Origin: Paenibacillus crassostreae
GTDB taxonomy: Bacteria; Bacillota; Bacilli; Paenibacillales; Paenibacillaceae
Direction of reading: 5' to 3'
Assembly (NCBI RefSeq): GCF_001857945.1
Contig: NZ_CP017770.1
Coordinates: forward strand, 1,860,001-1,924,000
DNA: 64,000 nt
The notes beneath the pieces were generated by a model. It searched no databases. It worked only from the letters and a program-made list of their open reading frames with translations, and was not told the DNA's origin. Made by a program: the position numbers and the translations under genes. Below are positions 37,184-47,502 of the stretch, one piece after another (the stretch's first letter is position 1; the number at the start of each line of letters is the position of its first letter).

Positions 37184-38920
37184 TTACGCTCCAGAAATAT
37201 GTTCAATCACGGAAATGCCACGAGGAAATCCTACTGTAAACATAGTTCCACCACCTACTTTAGAATCCACCGTAATTTTGCCTTTATGGCGTTCTACAAT
37301 ACTAAGACACAGTACTAATCCTAACCCAGTACCTTGCTCTTTCGTTGTAAAAAAGGGCACAAATAATTGATCTATCTCATTCTGAGAAATGCCAGAACCA
37401 GAGTCTTTAATTATCAAATCTACACTATTCAAACTCATCTTGGTCTGCAATGTAAGCTGACCTTTGTCATCCATCGCTTCCATTCCATTGCGGGCTAGGT
37501 TAAGAATAAGTTGTTTTATCTCTTTCGCATTTAGTCGAAGTTCAGGAACATTCTCATCAAGGTCTAATACAATAGTATGTCCTCTTAGATTAGCGTCTGC
37601 CGACAATAGCGGATTGAGCTCATTTATGATAGTATGCAGGTGGCAATCTTCCATTTCTGAAACTCTATTTTGTGCAAGAGATAAAAAATTATTAATAATA
37701 CTATTCACTCGATCTAGTTCTTCCATAACAATCCGGTAATAATGATCCAACGAACCCGGACTCTTCTCTCTCATTAATTGCATAAAGCCATGAACCACCG
37801 CCATTGGGTTACGAATTTCATGAGTTATACTCGCAGCCATCTGACCCACTAAACTAAGCCGATCTACATTCCCCAACTCACTACGTAACCTCTCAAGTTC
37901 AGTAATATCTTGAATGACCAACACAGCCCCTATAATTCCACCAGTAAACGTATTCGTAAGTGGAGAACACCTCGTATAATATGTTCTCGAATCACTATAG
38001 TTCAATTCATGTTCTGAAATATTTCCATTAAGTGCTTTAGTAAGCTGTAACTCAATCACACCTTGTTCCACCAAGTCAGCAAACAAACTTATAGAGTTCC
38101 CAAGGACATTCTCTTTAATTAGTTGGGGATTCTGCTTTTTTAATAGATTCATCATCATTTCATTGATGCTAGTTACTTTACCATTCCTATTAAAAGAAAC
38201 CATGCACAGTGGCGCCACATCCATCACCTGCTGTAATTGCTCTTCCCCATGTATATAATTCTCTGATATCGTTTTTAATTGTTCGATGTGGAATAATTGC
38301 ACAAACATAATTTCGGACAGATATACATGCATTGCACCACTTAACATAGTAAGAATTAGGTAGCCAATAGACATAAGGATTACTTCCATGTTATATATAT
38401 TCGAATCATCTATTGTAAGCATCGAAAAGATATTCGCCGACAAGATCGCAGGTAATAAGCATAGTATCATTCGCCATAGTTTTCCCTTTAGAGAAATATT
38501 AAAATATCCTGAAGAAATAACGAAGAGAAGCGGACAAATGATAAGTCCCGTATGAAGGAGCAAACCAGTAATAGAAGATTCCTGTGTAAATATAAAATAT
38601 AAAGCGATATATAAAAGAATAAGAGGTATTCCAGCCTTATACCTACCATATAAAATAGCAAAGTACAGCAACAAAATACCCAAATTAATAGGTACCACTC
38701 CATAAAGTGTAGAGGAGAAAATAAAACAAACAATCATGCAGATTGCATACGATACTACGATCACCATGGTAAAACCAGAGGAACCAACAACCCTTGTGTT
38801 CAACTTATTGCGTATAAATTTATCTATAACTAACGTAAGAAGTAATGATAATGCGACGGATACTAAAATCTGAAATAAGATATCCTTAAGTGCAATATAA
38901 ATATTTATCCCACCTTTCAT
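37184..38920 (-). CDS. Membrane sensor histidine kinase, sporulation-kinase type
   Basis: 578 residues. Six or more transmembrane helices (residues 10-205), a PAS domain (about 228-345), HisKA with His367 in ITHEIRNPMAVVHGFM, and HATPase with NLARNGMEAM, DSGSGIS and GTGLGLVL. No response regulator is nearby, consistent with phosphorelay kinases such as KinB/KinE. ATG at 38920 has only a weak RBS; AAAGGTGGGA within the frame suits an in-frame ATT a few codons on. Confidence 0.85.
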   Translation of the reverse strand: MKGGINIYIALKDILFQILVSVALSLLLTLVIDKFIRNKLNTRVVGSSGFTMVIVVSYAICMIVCFIFSSTLYGVVPINLGILLLYFAILYGRYKAGIPLILLYIALYFIFTQESSITGLLLHTGLIICPLLFVISSGYFNISLKGKLWRMILCLLPAILSANIFSMLTIDDSNIYNMEVILMSIGYLILTMLSGAMHVYLSEIMFVQLFHIEQLKTISENYIHGEEQLQQVMDVAPLCMVSFNRNGKVTSINEMMMNLLKKQNPQLIKENVLGNSISLFADLVEQGVIELQLTKALNGNISEHELNYSDSRTYYTRCSPLTNTFTGGIIGAVLVIQDITELERLRSELGNVDRLSLVGQMAASITHEIRNPMAVVHGFMQLMREKSPGSLDHYYRIVMEELDRVNSIINNFLSLAQNRVSEMEDCHLHTIINELNPLLSADANLRGHTIVLDLDENVPELRLNAKEIKQLILNLARNGMEAMDDKGQLTLQTKMSLNSVDLIIKDSGSGISQNEIDQLFVPFFTTKEQGTGLGLVLCLSIVERHKGKITVDSKVGGGTMFTVGFPRGISVIEHISGA

Positions 38921-39103
38921 ACCTATGCACTATGTAATTATTATTAACACGATTAAATCACAGCCTGCAATATATTACAATATATTCTATTTTATATTAT
39001 GTATATTCTTTATAAGTTGTTGTATGCTATCACTATTTGTTATGATCCATGTAGAATCAGCAACAATATTGACAGAAGGTAAAATGTAAAGGGAGATTAT
39101 GTC

Positions 39104-40369
39104 ATGATATACGATGTTATTGTCATTGGAGGAGGACCATCTGGCCTAATGGCTTGTGTTGCAGCAGCTGGAAACGGCGCTTCGGTCCTATTATTAGATA
39201 AAGGAAATAAATTAGGACGTAAACTAGGGATCTCTGGAGGAGGTCGCTGTAATGTCACGAATGCGAAAGAAACAGAAGACCTTATTGCTCATATTCCAGG
39301 GAATGGGCGCTTTTTATATAGTGCTTTTGGACATTTCAACAATCGCGATATTATGGCCTTCTTCGAGGGCTTAGGAATAGAATTGAAAGAGGAAGACCAT
39401 GGAAGAATGTTTCCTGTAACGGATAAAGCTTCTAGCGTCGTCAACACCTTACTAAATAAAGTACGGGAATTAGGAGTCAAAATAAATACACATAGTCCTG
39501 TTGCTGAAGTTCTATATGAGAATGGACATACATCAGGTGTACGACTCATCTCAGGCGAGAAGTTCAAGGCTTCCTCTGTCATTATCGCTACAGGTGGTAA
39601 ATCTGTACCCCAAACGGGTTCAACCGGGGATGGATATCCATGGGCCGAGGCAGCTGGACACACCATTACAGAACTATATCCTACTGAGGTTCCCATTGTC
39701 TCCAATGAGAAATGGATCCAAAACCGTGAATTACAAGGGCTCTCCCTACGTGATGTGGATCTATCTGTGTGGAATCCTAAGGGCAAACAAGTCATTCATC
39801 ACCGAGGTGACTTTATATTCACTCATTTCGGAGTATCCGGTCCAATCGCACTTCGCTGTAGTCAGTTTATTCGGCAAGTTCAGAAAAAATTCGACGTCAA
39901 TAAAGTAGAGATGAGCGTGGATCTTTTTCCAGACCATTCCGCTACGGAACTCAGTGAACTCCTCATGGAACGACTTGAGGCTGAGCCCAAGAAGGCCATA
40001 AAGAATGTCTTAAAAGGAACCTTGTCTGAGCGTATGATCCCGCTTCTCTTATCTAAATCCGAAATTGATGGTGATACAACCTACGCCCATTTACCTAAAA
40101 TTCAATGGCAAGATTTCTTGAAGTTATTGAAGAAATTCAGCTTCTATGTTGTAGGGACGAAATCAATTGAGGAAGCATTCGTTACTGGTGGTGGCGTACA
40201 TCTCAAAGAGATCAACCCTAAAACGATGGAATCCAAGCTCATGCCTGGATTGTTCTTTTGCGGAGAAATTCTAGATATTCATGGATACACCGGAGGTTAC
40301 AACATCACCGCAGCCTTCTCCACTGGCTATACAGCCGGGATGCATGCAGCACAAGGCAGTCATGATTAA
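39104..40369 (+). CDS. FAD-dependent flavoprotein, YhiN/HI0933 (BaiN-like) family
   Basis: 421 residues. N-terminal FAD motif [15 protein letters not shown], then [16 protein letters not shown], and C-terminal [20 protein letters not shown]. Two-domain fold of the YtfP/YhiN family; function unproven (an oxidoreductase). RBS GGGAG precedes the ATG. Confidence 0.88.
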   Translation: MIYDVIVIGGGPSGLMACVAAAGNGASVLLLDKGNKLGRKLGISGGGRCNVTNAKETEDLIAHIPGNGRFLYSAFGHFNNRDIMAFFEGLGIELKEEDHGRMFPVTDKASSVVNTLLNKVRELGVKINTHSPVAEVLYENGHTSGVRLISGEKFKASSVIIATGGKSVPQTGSTGDGYPWAEAAGHTITELYPTEVPIVSNEKWIQNRELQGLSLRDVDLSVWNPKGKQVIHHRGDFIFTHFGVSGPIALRCSQFIRQVQKKFDVNKVEMSVDLFPDHSATELSELLMERLEAEPKKAIKNVLKGTLSERMIPLLLSKSEIDGDTTYAHLPKIQWQDFLKLLKKFSFYVVGTKSIEEAFVTGGGVHLKEINPKTMESKLMPGLFFCGEILDIHGYTGGYNITAAFSTGYTAGMHAAQGSHD

Positions 40370-40394
40370 CTACTATAATTGACATTCCACTGTA

Positions 40395-41654
40395 TTATGC
40401 TCTGGATAAACTCATGAAGAAAAGAATATAGCTAATCAAATAATTCAAAGTGATTACAAGTGGAACAACTAGTAACCATCCCCAAATGAAACCCAACCAT
40501 GAACATGAGAACGCAATCGACATGACCACAATAAAAGGAAGAAGCATACTCCGAAATGCTATTCCTTGTGCTTTGGAGATTATTTCAGATGACCAGGGAA
40601 GTAGAGTCATCCATTGATCATCGAGGAAACTCATCCAATAACGATAATGCCAATAGATGAATAAGCTATACACTGCCACTAGCACCACACATTTAATGAT
40701 CAAAGGCGGAACAATAATAGCGAGCACGCATATGCCTGAGAATTGCAAATATAACCAGAGATGACTAGGATTGCGGAATAACGCCTTAACAGCTGCTCCT
40801 GCCAACCGTCTTTCGGAAGAACGAGAGCGGTACAGGTAAGGAGAGTGCCGAAAGAGCCAGGTTTTTGTTCTCGTCGGTCGAGGTTTGTCTATAGCTTGGC
40901 TTAACACCATGTTGACTAGCTTCATTCTCCCCCTGCTATCCTCTGCAACATCATTCATGAAAGTGCCTCGTATCCTTAATCTACTCTGGATTAATAGAAT
41001 AACAATACATAGCAACAACAAAGAAATGATCCAGAGGACTTGAGGTTCATGCACCCAGATCATCGAAGCCTGTACATACAGAAATCCGGGTATCCCTAAC
41101 GATGGGATCAACAGCAACTTCATTCTCCATCCTGAAAAACTCACACTTACCAGATGGCGAATCCAAGCCATAGTCCAACCCATCATGACAGACAATATCC
41201 AATAACTTGTAGCTTCTATAGCATTTATGTTCAGACGTTGTACCAGAAAAGGTAATAAAATGATAAATGATAATGCCATAATGATGAAGATCAACGTCAT
41301 GCTATACATTGCTCCACCCATTATCAATCCAGCCATCCAGCGCCGATTCATTCGTATGAATAGAACATCTGCTTCCTGCACGAATAGGATTACGCCCATA
41401 CTATACATCACGAGGAGCATAACTGAAGGTATTAATCCAGTAGGCAAATTCTCACTCCATCCTGGAAGACCCTCCACCCATAAACCATAATATAATCGAA
41501 ATGCTAGTAAGCTGCCTGGTATAAGTATATAGAGCCATACGGTCCAATCTGACATAGAACGAAGAACTCCAACTTGGGTTCGTAGATATTCTTTCAACCT
41601 ACGTCGAAAGAGGTCACCAGGACTAGTAATTTGATAAGAATTGAACGACTTCAA
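40395..41654 (-). CDS. ecsB: ABC transporter permease, EcsB-like
   Basis: 419 residues from a TTG at 41654 with GGGAG 8 bp upstream; the TTG overlaps the ecsA stop (TTGA), giving coupling. About seven to nine membrane helices. Partner of the adjacent EcsA ATPase. EcsAB affects secretion, competence and intramembrane proteolysis in Bacillus. Confidence 0.85.
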   Translation of the reverse strand: MKSFNSYQITSPGDLFRRRLKEYLRTQVGVLRSMSDWTVWLYILIPGSLLAFRLYYGLWVEGLPGWSENLPTGLIPSVMLLVMYSMGVILFVQEADVLFIRMNRRWMAGLIMGGAMYSMTLIFIIMALSFIILLPFLVQRLNINAIEATSYWILSVMMGWTMAWIRHLVSVSFSGWRMKLLLIPSLGIPGFLYVQASMIWVHEPQVLWIISLLLLCIVILLIQSRLRIRGTFMNDVAEDSRGRMKLVNMVLSQAIDKPRPTRTKTWLFRHSPYLYRSRSSERRLAGAAVKALFRNPSHLWLYLQFSGICVLAIIVPPLIIKCVVLVAVYSLFIYWHYRYWMSFLDDQWMTLLPWSSEIISKAQGIAFRSMLLPFIVVMSIAFSCSWLGFIWGWLLVVPLVITLNYLISYILFFMSLSRA

Positions 41655-42376
41655 CCTAAGTTCTCCCTTCGTTTGATCATAACATCGAAACATTCGAATA
41701 ACGATGCCTGTTCTGATTGCTCTGCAATTCTACGAATCTCATCTAATGTTCCCTGCGCAACTACTTTCCCATTCCCAATCATTATAAACGAATCACAGAT
41801 CTTCTCTGCCGTATCTAGAACATGTGTTGACATCAATACGCCTGCACCTCGATGCCGCTCTTCTTCCAATAAATCAAGAAAGTCCTTGGTTGCATGAGGA
41901 TCAAGACCAACAAAAGGCTCATCTATAATATAAATATCCGGTCGTGCCAGAAATCCAATCATCAACATCATCTTCTGCTTCATCCCTTTTGAAAATCCTG
42001 CCGGTAGTAAATCTCTAGACTCGGTCATACCAAAACGTGTTAGTAGTTTCTCTGCATGAATAACAAAGGTATCATAATCTATTTCATAGGCTGCACCTGC
42101 TAGATCTAAGTGCTCCCACAACGTTAAATCTTCGTAAAAAACAGGTTGCTCTGGGATATAGGCATACGTACCAGAACCTCCTCCAATGGATACCTCTGCC
42201 TTCACATGCTTCAGAAGTCCAAGTATAGTCTTGATGGTTGTACTCTTACCCGCACCATTAGGTCCAATGATCCCTAACAATTCACTATTTCTCACCTGAA
42301 AAGATATATCAGAAATACGAGGGTCTCCCTCAGCGTATCCCGCCTGTTCAATGTTAACCTCTAACACGATTTTCAA
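41651..42376 (-). CDS. ecsA: ABC transporter ATP-binding protein, EcsA-like
   Basis: 241 residues. Walker A GPNGAGKS (38-45), signature FSKGMKQK, Walker B IYIIDEPFVGLDP, H-loop in STHVLD. TTG start at 42376 with GGGGAGAG upstream. Overlaps ecsB by 4 bp. Confidence 0.88.
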   Translation of the reverse strand: MKIVLEVNIEQAGYAEGDPRISDISFQVRNSELLGIIGPNGAGKSTTIKTILGLLKHVKAEVSIGGGSGTYAYIPEQPVFYEDLTLWEHLDLAGAAYEIDYDTFVIHAEKLLTRFGMTESRDLLPAGFSKGMKQKMMLMIGFLARPDIYIIDEPFVGLDPHATKDFLDLLEEERHRGAGVLMSTHVLDTAEKICDSFIMIGNGKVVAQGTLDEIRRIAEQSEQASLFECFDVMIKRRENLG

Positions 42377-42665
42377 AGCTTATTCTCTCCCCCTCTCAAC
42401 GTCTAGCTCTAATACACCATCTAAGGATATTTACAAAGTGGATTTTACCATAATATAGAGGAATATTGTAGTAACCATCATGATTAAATTCCTCATCTGA
42501 ATTGATTAGGAATGCAAAATGATTCTCAGAAAAAGAATTTTAAATTTTATTTATCAAAAGAAAAGTCATTGTGACAAATCACATTTTCGTCCCCATTTTT
42601 ATCACGTAAAATAAGTAAATAATCATCAATTATAGCCATTTATGAATATAAGGGCGGTGAAAAGA

Positions 42666-43133
42666 ATGATCCAAATCGAAGAAGTTGATACTCAAATGTC
42701 TCTACATTTATATCGTGTATTCGCTAAATCATTCAAAAGTGTAAGTGATCATGCTATAACTGGTAGCAAGATTGAAGGTTTCAATCCAACGGCTTTCGCT
42801 GTGATGGAGGTTCTTTATTATAAAGGAGCACAGCCCATCCAACAGATCGGTTCAAAATTACTACTTCAAAGTGGAAATGTCACCTATGTTATAGATAAAC
42901 TTGAAGAACGCGGATATTTAGTACGTAAACCATGTCCTACTGATCGTCGAGTTATTTTCGCAGAGTTAACAGCTGATGGTGAACATCTCATGAATGATTT
43001 ATATCCCAAATACTCTGAAAGAATTCATCGAGCAGTAAGCGGTCTGAATGCTGAAGAGAAATGCCAAATGATATCTCTCCTTAAAAAAATGGGACTTCAA
43101 GCTGAACGCTTATCTCCTTCTGGAAGAAAGTAA
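42666..43133 (+). CDS. MarR-family regulator, MhqR-like
   Basis: 155 residues from the ATG at 42666 (GGGCGGTG upstream). MarR winged helix with FNPTAFAVMEVLYYKG, QQIGSKLLLQSGNVTYVIDKLEERGYL and TDRRVIFAELT, closely patterned on MhqR (YkvE). MhqR senses quinones. It is convergent with the DHA2 efflux gene. Confidence 0.88.
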   Translation: MIQIEEVDTQMSLHLYRVFAKSFKSVSDHAITGSKIEGFNPTAFAVMEVLYYKGAQPIQQIGSKLLLQSGNVTYVIDKLEERGYLVRKPCPTDRRVIFAELTADGEHLMNDLYPKYSERIHRAVSGLNAEEKCQMISLLKKMGLQAERLSPSGRK

Positions 43134-43165
43134 ATATGAAGCTATAATTTCCATATCTCAACAAG

Positions 43166-43212
43166 AAAAAACGGCTGTACTCACCTTACATAAGGAGGGT
43201 ACAGCCGTTTTT
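43166..43212. terminator. Convergent bidirectional terminator
   Basis: AAAAACGGCTGTAC and GTACAGCCGTTTTT are exact 14-bp arms around a 19-nt loop. Confidence 0.9.
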
Positions 43213-43219
43213 GTGATAA

Positions 43220-44707
43220 TTATTGGTCAGAGTAAAGCTTCGTTTTTCTAAATCTAGTCACTACCAACATACTCATAATAGCAATCACAGCCATCACGAT
43301 AAATAATGAATGCAAGCTTCCTTCTAGTACATCATGCATCATATGCCATACAGGTTCTGAGAAATGGTTACTTTCCTCTGGTGTGAGGAGCTTGTTAATA
43401 TCTTCTGGAGATATATTCTCAGCCCCAGCTGTATTGTTTAATAAAGCTGCCATTCTTAAATTGATCCATGAACCAAAAGCAGCTACACCAATCGTCTGTC
43501 CCAAAGTCCGAATAAATGAATTCAATGCAGTTGAGGACCCACGTAGCTCATATCCTACGGAAGATTGTGCAATTAAAGTGAAAACTGTCGTTGTATAGCC
43601 AAAGCCAATCCCATATATAAAGGTGATCATTAGAAGAACTATATCCGGTGTTTCTCCAGTCATCATCACCATTCCAAAGGCACTAATGACAATGGCTCCT
43701 ACCCCAATCAAGGTCGTCTTTCTTGAACCCGCAGTAAGAATCATTCGACCAGCGGCAACAGAACCTAGCACCCATCCAACCGACATCGGGGCTAATGCGA
43801 GACCAGAGAATGTAGCGTTCTTACCTAAAACGCCTTGAATCCATAGTGGTGTATATGTTGTAAGCCCAATTAGGAGAGCACCAATCAGCAAATTAGCAAC
43901 TGAAGATACCGCAATATCACGAATTCGAAAGAGCTTAAGCGGAAGCATCGGCTCCTCAGCCCTTTTCTCCACAATAAAAAATAGCGTAATGCACAATATG
44001 GCAATAATGATACATCCAATGAGAACTGGAGAATTCCATGAGAAATTCTGACCACCTGTGGCCATTACGAACAAAAGTGCCGATACTCCAACCGTAAACG
44101 TAAGTGCTCCCGCTACATCTACTCGAGCCTTTCTGCTCACTATGTGTTTAGGAAGATAGCGAGCAATAAGTACAATCGATACCAACCCAAATGGCACATT
44201 AAATCCAAATATCCAGCGCCAGCTCCAATAATCTACAAGATAACCTCCAATTAATGGCCCTATTAACGAAGAGATACCCCAGACAGAGCTAATAAGTGCC
44301 TGGATTTTGGCACGTTGTTCTATGGGATATATATCTCCTATGATTGTAAACGCTACAGGTACGATAGCTCCTGCACCAATCCCTTGTATCGCTCGAAATA
44401 CAATCAATTGTTCCATATTCTGCGAGAAACCACAAAGTAATGATCCTAATGCAAATATGATTGAGCCAATAATAAATACCGGCTTACGACCATATATATC
44501 ACTAACTTTTCCAAAAATAGGAGTAGTTACTGCCATCGTTAGAAGATATGCGGTAAATATCCAACTCATAAGTTGCATACCCCCGAATGAACTTACGATA
44601 GCTGGCCCCGCGGGTCCAGTAACCGTCCCCTCAATCGCCGACATGAATGTTGAGAGCAAAAGTCCAATCAATATAAATTTACGTTTCATTTCTTCGGAAG
44701 AATTCAC
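43220..44707 (-). CDS. MFS efflux transporter, DHA2 (14-helix, EmrB/QacA) family
   Basis: 495 residues with about 14 helices, motif A GKVSDIYGRKPVF and motif C-like GPAIVSS and GPLIGGYLVDYWSWRWIF. A drug:H+ antiporter, substrate unknown. GTG start at 44707 with AAAGGA upstream. Its upstream region is the ABC remnant. Confidence 0.88.
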   Translation of the reverse strand: MNSSEEMKRKFILIGLLLSTFMSAIEGTVTGPAGPAIVSSFGGMQLMSWIFTAYLLTMAVTTPIFGKVSDIYGRKPVFIIGSIIFALGSLLCGFSQNMEQLIVFRAIQGIGAGAIVPVAFTIIGDIYPIEQRAKIQALISSVWGISSLIGPLIGGYLVDYWSWRWIFGFNVPFGLVSIVLIARYLPKHIVSRKARVDVAGALTFTVGVSALLFVMATGGQNFSWNSPVLIGCIIIAILCITLFFIVEKRAEEPMLPLKLFRIRDIAVSSVANLLIGALLIGLTTYTPLWIQGVLGKNATFSGLALAPMSVGWVLGSVAAGRMILTAGSRKTTLIGVGAIVISAFGMVMMTGETPDIVLLMITFIYGIGFGYTTTVFTLIAQSSVGYELRGSSTALNSFIRTLGQTIGVAAFGSWINLRMAALLNNTAGAENISPEDINKLLTPEESNHFSEPVWHMMHDVLEGSLHSLFIVMAVIAIMSMLVVTRFRKTKLYSDQ

Positions 44708-44747
44708 AGTTCGAGTTTCCTTTCTAATCGTATATCTAGTTACCTTA

Positions 44748-45158
44748 CTATCTATCAGTTTCGTTACTTATAAAGATTAAGCTAAAAATAATAGTTGGCA
44801 ATAACTCATGAAGTACTCGTAAATAAAATGAATATATTATATTAGTTCCGGCTGCAGCACCATTCTCAATAACTTTTATCATTTCTCCAGTGCCTATGTT
44901 TTGATACGATCTAAAATCAATTTTTGACACTTTAGAAAGTGCCATTATCTTTAGCTTTTCTAAAATACTATGTGATAAATAAACTTCAGGGTATTCTATA
45001 AAGTAATTTAGTATTGTCGAACCTAATAATAATAAACCATAGATAATGATTAGTTGTGCAACATCGCTCATCCCACTTGATACAACTACTTTATCTAATA
45101 GCTCTTGAAATAACTTAAAATGACAACACACTTTCTTAACACGAATACCAACCTCCAT
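44748..45158 (-). pseudogene. ABC exporter remnant (N-terminal membrane domain only)
   Basis: 136 residues that read as the first part of an ABC exporter membrane domain: LLDKVVVSSGMSDVAQLIIIYGLLLL, then FDFRSYQN-like FRSYQNIGTGEMIKVIENG, typical of exporters. The ATP-binding domain is missing and the frame stops within a membrane helix (FISNETDR). Residues 1-15 look like random replacement. Flanked by the palindromic repeat cluster at 45170 and the DHA2 gene. Deletion remnant most likely. Confidence 0.72.
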
Positions 45159-45169
45159 TGAGACAAGTA

Positions 45170-45266
45170 GAAACGGCTATGCCGTCCTTTTTCATAGACG
45201 GCATCCGTTTCAGCGGAAATATAAGGATAAAAGTATCAAGTGAAACTTATACTTTTATCCTTATAT
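45170..45266. repeat. Double-hairpin palindromic repeat cluster
   Basis: First hairpin: GAAACGGCTATGCCGTC (45170-45186) pairs with GACGGCATCCGTTTC (45197-45211) with a 2-nt bulge. Second: ATATAAGGATAAAAGTAT (45219-45236) and ATACTTTTATCCTTATAT (45249-45266) are exact 18-bp arms with a CAAGTGAAACTT loop. Both have partial copies elsewhere (21594, 14623). Upstream of the ABC remnant, and the remaining 45267-45452 holds no clear gene. Confidence 0.75.
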
Positions 45267-45452
45267 TTTAATAAAAAGCCAAAGAATATCAGGTATTCTT
45301 CGACTTTAATTTCAAAGTAATGTCAAATAACATCGTTCCAAGCTATAGTCTTCATTTGGATTGACATCCACTTCTCACCTCAATTGGTATATTGCCCTAA
45401 TTCTATATTATGGAGGATCAGTTCCACAAGCAATATTTATGGGTGCACTTAG

Positions 45453-46022
45453 TTAGGATTCCATCTGCGTCCAATCGCGATTCAGAATTGAATATATATG
45501 TACATCGTGAAACCCTTCAGCAGTATGACGGTACCCTCTTAGATATCCCTCCATCTGAAACTTTTGAGCCGTGAATAATCTGTTTGCACGTTCATTCTGC
45601 GGATCAACTAGAGCTTCAATTCGGTGAAGTCCCATTACTTCGAATCCGTAATGTAATAGAAGATCAATCGATTCATGCATATATCCATATCCCCAATATT
45701 GATTAGATAGTTCACATCCAATCTCTCCTCGATATGCTCCTTCTAATTGCCAGAAATTATATCCACAACTCCCCATCCACTGATCCGTTTCCTTATTGAC
45801 AATTCCCCATCTTAACCCATCTTCCGTTAATGACAATCTATTCAGGAACTGAATCATTTCCGCAGCATCTTCAATGGAATCAAGTTCTGGTATACCTGAA
45901 TGTTCGCGTACCTCTTTCCTTGACCAACACTCGAATAGCGAGAAGGCGTCTGTACTTCGCATTCTTCGAAGGCGAATCCGTTCACCTTCAAGCTGTGGAA
46001 TATCACCACCGCACACATACAT
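45453..46022 (-). CDS. GNAT acetyltransferase, RimJ/RimL type
   Basis: 189 residues, Acetyltransf_3: ERIRLRRMRSTDAFSLFECW, GCELSNQYWGYGYMHESIDLLLHYGF, HRIEALVDPQNERANRLFTAQKF. Probably acetylates a protein N-terminus or small amine. AGGAGG RBS. Confidence 0.85.
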   Translation of the reverse strand: MYVCGGDIPQLEGERIRLRRMRSTDAFSLFECWSRKEVREHSGIPELDSIEDAAEMIQFLNRLSLTEDGLRWGIVNKETDQWMGSCGYNFWQLEGAYRGEIGCELSNQYWGYGYMHESIDLLLHYGFEVMGLHRIEALVDPQNERANRLFTAQKFQMEGYLRGYRHTAEGFHDVHIYSILNRDWTQMES

Positions 46023-46051
46023 ATGTAAATCCTCCTACGCCATATTTCACG

Positions 46052-46085
46052 AAAAAGAGTGCCCGACTGTTTCCAGCCTGCACTC
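46052..46085 (-). terminator. Intrinsic terminator after bdbC
   Basis: Minus strand GAGTGC ... GCACTC with inner GGCTG/CAGTC pairing and loop GAAA, followed by TTTTTC, 12 bp past the bdbC stop. Confidence 0.8.
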
Positions 46086-46097
46086 CTATCCGTGACG

Positions 46098-46565
46098 CTA
46101 CCTAATTATTGTTTGTTCCTCATTTAATTCTATATCCTCTTCTTCTCCATCGCTTCTTCCAGCTAGCATAAGGCATATGATCATAATAAAAGCAATTAGT
46201 GCAAGTAATGGAATTGTAATAAATCCGAACCAGTTCAAATAATCCACATTGCATGGGATTCCTACAGAACACGGTGCAATCTTAGAGAATGCGGGAACCA
46301 TCTGCTCCAAATAATGAAATATTGAGACACAACCACCTATAATACTCAAGGGAAGAACATACGAAATGATCTTACGATCATCTTTATAGCTAGCAATTCC
46401 CAATAGTATTACTTGAGGATACATAAAAATCCTTTGAATCCAGCATAGTTTGCAAGGTTCATAGAGTAGCACTTCACTTAAATACAAACTTCCACCTGTA
46501 GCAATAATCGATACCATCCAGGCTAAGTACAGCGAGTAAGTCTTGAAGAAACCTTTCACTTTCAT
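46098..46565 (-). CDS. bdbC: Thiol-disulfide oxidoreductase, DsbB family
   Basis: 155 residues, four membrane helices. Redox pairs Cys38/Cys41 (CKLC) and Cys99/Cys105 match DsbB/BdbC, which reoxidises BdbD using quinone. Two bp after bdbD, so cotranscribed. Confidence 0.93.
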   Translation of the reverse strand: MKVKGFFKTYSLYLAWMVSIIATGGSLYLSEVLLYEPCKLCWIQRIFMYPQVILLGIASYKDDRKIISYVLPLSIIGGCVSIFHYLEQMVPAFSKIAPCSVGIPCNVDYLNWFGFITIPLLALIAFIMIICLMLAGRSDGEEEDIELNEEQTIIR

Positions 46566-46567
46566 GG

Positions 46568-47308
46568 TTATTTCTCCTCTTGCCCCGCATTCTGTAATGC
46601 CACTTCATCTTTGATTGCCTTTGCAAGGTCTTCATAATTCATGCCACTAGGTGCATCGAACTGCTTACCATTAATAAATACGGTAGGTGTACTACGTACA
46701 TTATTCGATCCCGCTAGCCTAATATGCTCGTCCACTTCATCCTGATACGTCTTATTGGCAATATCTTCTGTTAGCTTGTCATAATCAATATTGAGATTCG
46801 CTTGACGTGCTAATTCTACAAGATACTCAGGTGTAGCCCACTCCGTACTCTCATCTTGTTGGTTATCATACAGAGCATGATAGTATTTCCAGAATTCTTC
46901 GTTATTCTGATGGTATACTGATTGAGCTGCTAATGCCGCAGTATTCGAATCCCCATCCGGACTAATGACAAGATAATTCATATAGTGAAAAGATGCGAGT
47001 CCCGTATCTACAAAATCCTTTATCAGTTGCGGTTTAAACTGCTGACTGAAATATTGACAGGATGGACATTTATAATCACCAAACTCAACTATTTTGACGG
47101 GTGCATCGACATTCCCCACTACGGGTAGTTGATCATACGGAAATGAAGCAACCTCATCATTCGAACTTGGTCTAAGGGCAAGTGCTAGGATAATAATGAT
47201 GACAATCGCTGCCCCACTGATCCACATGATTTTTTGTACTCGTTTTCTTTGCAATTCTCTTTCTGCTTTACGCATAGCGATCGCATTGGCATTCTTCTTT
47301 GGTTTCAT
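46568..47308 (-). CDS. bdbD: DsbA-like thiol-disulfide oxidoreductase, membrane anchored
   Basis: 246 residues. Basic N-terminus, one membrane helix (about 27-45), thioredoxin fold with CPSC (Cys81, Cys84) and cis-Pro in RSTPTVFINGKQF. Introduces disulfides into exported proteins; paired with BdbC. Confidence 0.92.
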   Translation of the reverse strand: MKPKKNANAIAMRKAERELQRKRVQKIMWISGAAIVIIIILALALRPSSNDEVASFPYDQLPVVGNVDAPVKIVEFGDYKCPSCQYFSQQFKPQLIKDFVDTGLASFHYMNYLVISPDGDSNTAALAAQSVYHQNNEEFWKYYHALYDNQQDESTEWATPEYLVELARQANLNIDYDKLTEDIANKTYQDEVDEHIRLAGSNNVRSTPTVFINGKQFDAPSGMNYEDLAKAIKDEVALQNAGQEEK

Positions 47309-47502
47309 GGACCTGATCTAACCCCTTCCTTCTTCCTATTTCACGCTGGAAATTTAATATGTGTACTCACCTATGAATACTCATAGATGCTTAACTATAG
47401 CAATTATAGTAACTCACCAGTATCAAGTCAAACGGTTTAGAAACTCCTAACAATATAGTACACTTAGTTTAATCTAAATATATCCAAAAGGAGTCCTTAC
47501 CT

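Noticed and set aside
45290..45452. Possible gene end reading NWYIALILYYGGSVPQAIFM on the plus strand before 45453
   Set aside because: Only about 30 codons between stops, no start codon or RBS, no recognised family; likely chance.
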